Below, piece by piece: positions 3,452 to 5,582 of a stretch of DNA of 5,582 bases. Origin of the DNA: an uncultured Lachnospiraceae bacterium (lineage in GTDB: Bacteria > Bacillota > Clostridia > Lachnospirales > Lachnospiraceae); NCBI GenBank assembly GCA_947176785.1, contig CAMWSA010000270.1, forward strand, positions 1 through 5,582, read 5' to 3'. Position 1 is the stretch's first letter. Each line of letters opens with the position of its first letter. The notes below the pieces were generated by a model, which saw only the letters and a program-made list of their open reading frames with translations, was not told the origin of the DNA and searched no databases. The translations under genes and the position numbers were made by a program.

Positions 3452-5521
3452 ATGAATGCTAACCACAATATTATGAAGCCCCACGTTAGGGTGCTGGAAC
3501 TTTTAGGCGGTACTGGAGATGGTAAAACCGAGATTGGAACAGTACCTGCAGCTTCGTTGGCTCGTAAGATCCTTGTTGAAGGTGTAGGAAATACAAACTC
3601 TACTCTTAATGAGCGTCTTATGGTCTTCACAACAGAGTATGATGACAGGATGGTTGTTGCTGTAAAGCGAGACGAGAATGCTTTTAGCAGAAACCTGTTC
3701 ACCGAGATTGTAGCAAAGACAATCGCAAAAGTAGTTAAGGACTTCGGAAAAGTAGCCACTTCCATTATTGGCAAGGATGAAGAAGTCCTAGAGGAAGCTC
3801 TTAGAGAACAGCTTACAAAACGCAATAATGTTAAAGCAGTTCTTTCCCTTCTTGGCGAGGAACAGAAGGAACAGTTCATCTCAGAGGTTATTGCATTATA
3901 CCATGATCACGAACTCCATAAGTGCAATTACAGCATCTATAATACTGTAAAGAATGAGATGTCTGTTGTTGAAGTTAAGGAGAATAGCAAGAAATTCATG
4001 TCAGCGCTTCAGCAGGGAGTTGAGCGTAATATGGATATGCAAGGAGATGCTTTTAAGCAGGATCTTTGGAACATCTGGGAGACTTTGAACGGCCATCTAG
4101 CAAAAGTATTCTTCACCTATTTTGATGAGGAGAATATTTCAAATGATGGTTATTACTGCAAAGATATCATGCTGGATGATCCGGATAGCACCTTCATAAG
4201 TGCTATGTTTACTGCTAATAATTTGCAGGCTGGACAGCGCTTGTCACTTGAAGTTTTGTGCAGTGAGATAGTTATTTATGTCCCTATGAATCCAGCATTC
4301 TCGAAGATGATTTCCGAGAATCCACTTACTAATAAGGTATTCAGAGATAGCAATGATAACATTGTCTTTGCAACTCTTGATACGAGAGGCTTGTATCACT
4401 CAGATATAACCGAAGACGAGAATACTGACTATTGTAATGAACTTCTTTATAAGGGTGATGTTGATGCAATAGCTATGGTTGTACCGCTTGAGGGAGATAC
4501 AAACGAGAAGAAGATTGGTGAACTCTACCGTGACGCGCTTAAGAATTTCAGTAAGCAGATTCCGGTATTTATGATACATAACAAACTTGATTTGTATATT
4601 GCGTCACTTCAGAAGCAGGATTTTGATAATCCTCTTTCGCTGGATGCATTTGATGATAAAGAGTTTACCGAGCAGGCCCTTCATGAAAGCATCACTGATA
4701 GAATGAAAGAACTGAATGAAGACCTTACTGCTGCTCAGGTAAAGGCCAAGAAGCGCATGCCTATCCAGTCACTTGCTTGTTACCTTAAGCGTGATGCGAG
4801 CTTCCCTCCTGCATTTGTGAAGCCTTTCAATGTTCTTGTAACATACAAGGCAATGCTTGAGGCAATGGCTAAGTCGCTTGAAGAGAATGCGGACAAGGTT
4901 AAGTTCGAACCAAGGGAAGGCGAGTTTCCTACACCGGTTATCAATAGAGAGCGTCTTAAGGAACTCATTCATGTTCATGCTACTGATAACTCTACCGACA
5001 AGAAGGTATTTTCGCCTGGTATGGCGGATATTGCGCTTAGTCTTGGTAGGATTCCTCACGGCAATGCCTACAATGCATTGCGCCGTAGGCTTAGAAATGG
5101 CGAGGGTTACACATCAAATATCGACGAAAGGTACTTCTATAACTGTAAGTCCTTCTCAATTAACTTTACTGCTAACCTTCGTAATTTTGCATCACCCGAG
5201 TTCATTCATTCAGTTGTATTCCAGACTTTGAATGTAACAGGAGCAAAGCGTACTCAGGAAGCTGATGAAAAGTATATGAAGATGGTTGAGACTTATGTCA
5301 ATCCAAAGGATCTTGTAAGTCTTCTGTTATTCTATAAGGCTATCCAGGAAGCAGAGAGAGTAGCATTTAGTTTTGGGGGCAAGTTCCAGAATTTCTTACA
5401 GAACTCAATGTTGTACTTCAACATCGCAATACTTGACGAGGATGCCTATGCGGAGGCGGTTGAAGAGATTATACTTGAAGCAGCACAGAAGGCTTTGGAT
5501 CTTAACGTAACATTCAGATAA
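3452..5521 (+). CDS. Large P-loop GTPase of unknown function, 689 aa
   Basis: The ATG at 3452 has AAGGAGG 8 nt upstream. GTPase motifs appear in order: G1 GGTGDGKT (residues 19-26), G3 DTRG (310-313) after the strand IVFATL, and G4 NKLD (377-380) after IPVFMIH. G2 is not clear. Strand SEIVIYVP lies at 271-278 and a further strand near 336-345 (AIAMVVP). G1 and G3 are normally 40-60 residues apart; here ~285 separate them, the extra being mostly charged helix (about 75-265). It contains an H-x-H-x-x-H-x-C cluster (H151, H153, H156, C158) that might bind metal. The ~300 residues after G4 are helical with no membrane segment or signal peptide. It is probably cytosolic and GTP-binding; a dynamin-like mechanoenzyme or a signalling GTPase are both possible. 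The gene has its own promoter and terminator. Its AT-richer codons differ from the integrase region. Confidence 0.85.
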   Translation: MNANHNIMKPHVRVLELLGGTGDGKTEIGTVPAASLARKILVEGVGNTNSTLNERLMVFTTEYDDRMVVAVKRDENAFSRNLFTEIVAKTIAKVVKDFGKVATSIIGKDEEVLEEALREQLTKRNNVKAVLSLLGEEQKEQFISEVIALYHDHELHKCNYSIYNTVKNEMSVVEVKENSKKFMSALQQGVERNMDMQGDAFKQDLWNIWETLNGHLAKVFFTYFDEENISNDGYYCKDIMLDDPDSTFISAMFTANNLQAGQRLSLEVLCSEIVIYVPMNPAFSKMISENPLTNKVFRDSNDNIVFATLDTRGLYHSDITEDENTDYCNELLYKGDVDAIAMVVPLEGDTNEKKIGELYRDALKNFSKQIPVFMIHNKLDLYIASLQKQDFDNPLSLDAFDDKEFTEQALHESITDRMKELNEDLTAAQVKAKKRMPIQSLACYLKRDASFPPAFVKPFNVLVTYKAMLEAMAKSLEENADKVKFEPREGEFPTPVINRERLKELIHVHATDNSTDKKVFSPGMADIALSLGRIPHGNAYNALRRRLRNGEGYTSNIDERYFYNCKSFSINFTANLRNFASPEFIHSVVFQTLNVTGAKRTQEADEKYMKMVETYVNPKDLVSLLLFYKAIQEAERVAFSFGGKFQNFLQNSMLYFNIAILDEDAYAEAVEEIILEAAQKALDLNVTFR

Positions 5522-5540
5522 ATAATGATTGAACAAAATC

Positions 5541-5582
5541 GCTGCGCGATGGCTGGCCAAGGCTATGGCGCAGCTTTTCTTT
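5541..5582 (+). terminator. Terminator of the GTPase gene
   Basis: GCTGCGC (5541-5547) pairs with GCGCAGC (5568-5574). After one G-G mismatch, ATGGC (5549-5553) pairs with GCTAT (5562-5566) through one G-U, leaving an 8-nt loop. TTTTCTTT follows to the window edge. It lies 20 nt after the stop codon, so the GTPase gene is transcribed alone. Confidence 0.9.

Noticed and set aside
3430..3879. Minus-strand 149-aa frame opposite the GTPase start
   Set aside because: It is antisense to the P-loop region, Ser/Thr-rich and without start signals; a codon-bias shadow.
4769..5231. Three frames (two minus, one plus) inside the GTPase gene
   Set aside because: They are shadows of the long coding frame, with no ribosome sites and no conserved motifs.
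1..5582. CRISPR array, tRNA or rRNA genes, insertion sequence
   Set aside because: I saw no regularly spaced 25-40 bp repeats, no cloverleaf, no rRNA-like stretch, and no transposase or terminal inverted repeats.

Overview
The window looks like a low-to-mid GC Gram-positive of the Clostridia (most likely Lachnospiraceae, gut or rumen). The reasons are the AAGGAGG ribosome sites, TTGACA/TATAAT promoters with 17-bp spacers, a Tn916-type tyrosine integrase, a YqaJ-type recombinase remnant, and small genes of a kind I associate with integrative conjugative elements (ICEs) of that group. The assignment is inference from style and recalled families, not a database match.

Positions 1-1475 look like one end of a mobile element. 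Four phased TTTACCCC repeats (iteron-like) lie at the left edge. A minus-strand two-gene operon follows: a 64-aa small protein overlapping a 203-aa GNAT acetyltransferase, a plausible toxin-antitoxin pair. A divergent promoter then drives a 102-aa hypothetical protein, closed by a probably bidirectional terminator.

Positions 1476-1745 hold no complete gene but are dense in signals. A near-consensus minus-strand promoter leads into a start codon and twelve codons that read like the N-terminus of a low-molecular-weight protein tyrosine phosphatase, up to its catalytic CHGN loop. There the similarity stops, inside a 17-bp imperfect palindrome. Phased direct repeats lie on both sides. This resembles an integrase attachment site (attP-like, or a junction of two elements).

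Positions 1745-3140 form a minus-strand unit. From upstream to downstream it has a strong promoter, a structured leader with two successive intrinsic terminators and a possible antiterminator pairing, a small ORF, the first ~57 codons of a YqaJ-family recombinase, and the catalytic half of a Tn916-type integrase. YqaJ and integrase are joined out of frame at about 2390-2396, which is a deletion scar. A UUCG-loop terminator ends the unit.

Positions 3160-5582 are a self-contained plus-strand unit of different, AT-richer codon use. It has a consensus promoter, a ~205-nt leader carrying a terminator hairpin just ahead of the ribosome site, a 689-aa P-loop GTPase with a very large insertion between G1 and G3, and a strong terminator. 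I do not recognise this GTPase; it is the best candidate here for an undescribed function. No partner gene is in view, so a role in defence, membrane remodelling or anything else is speculation.
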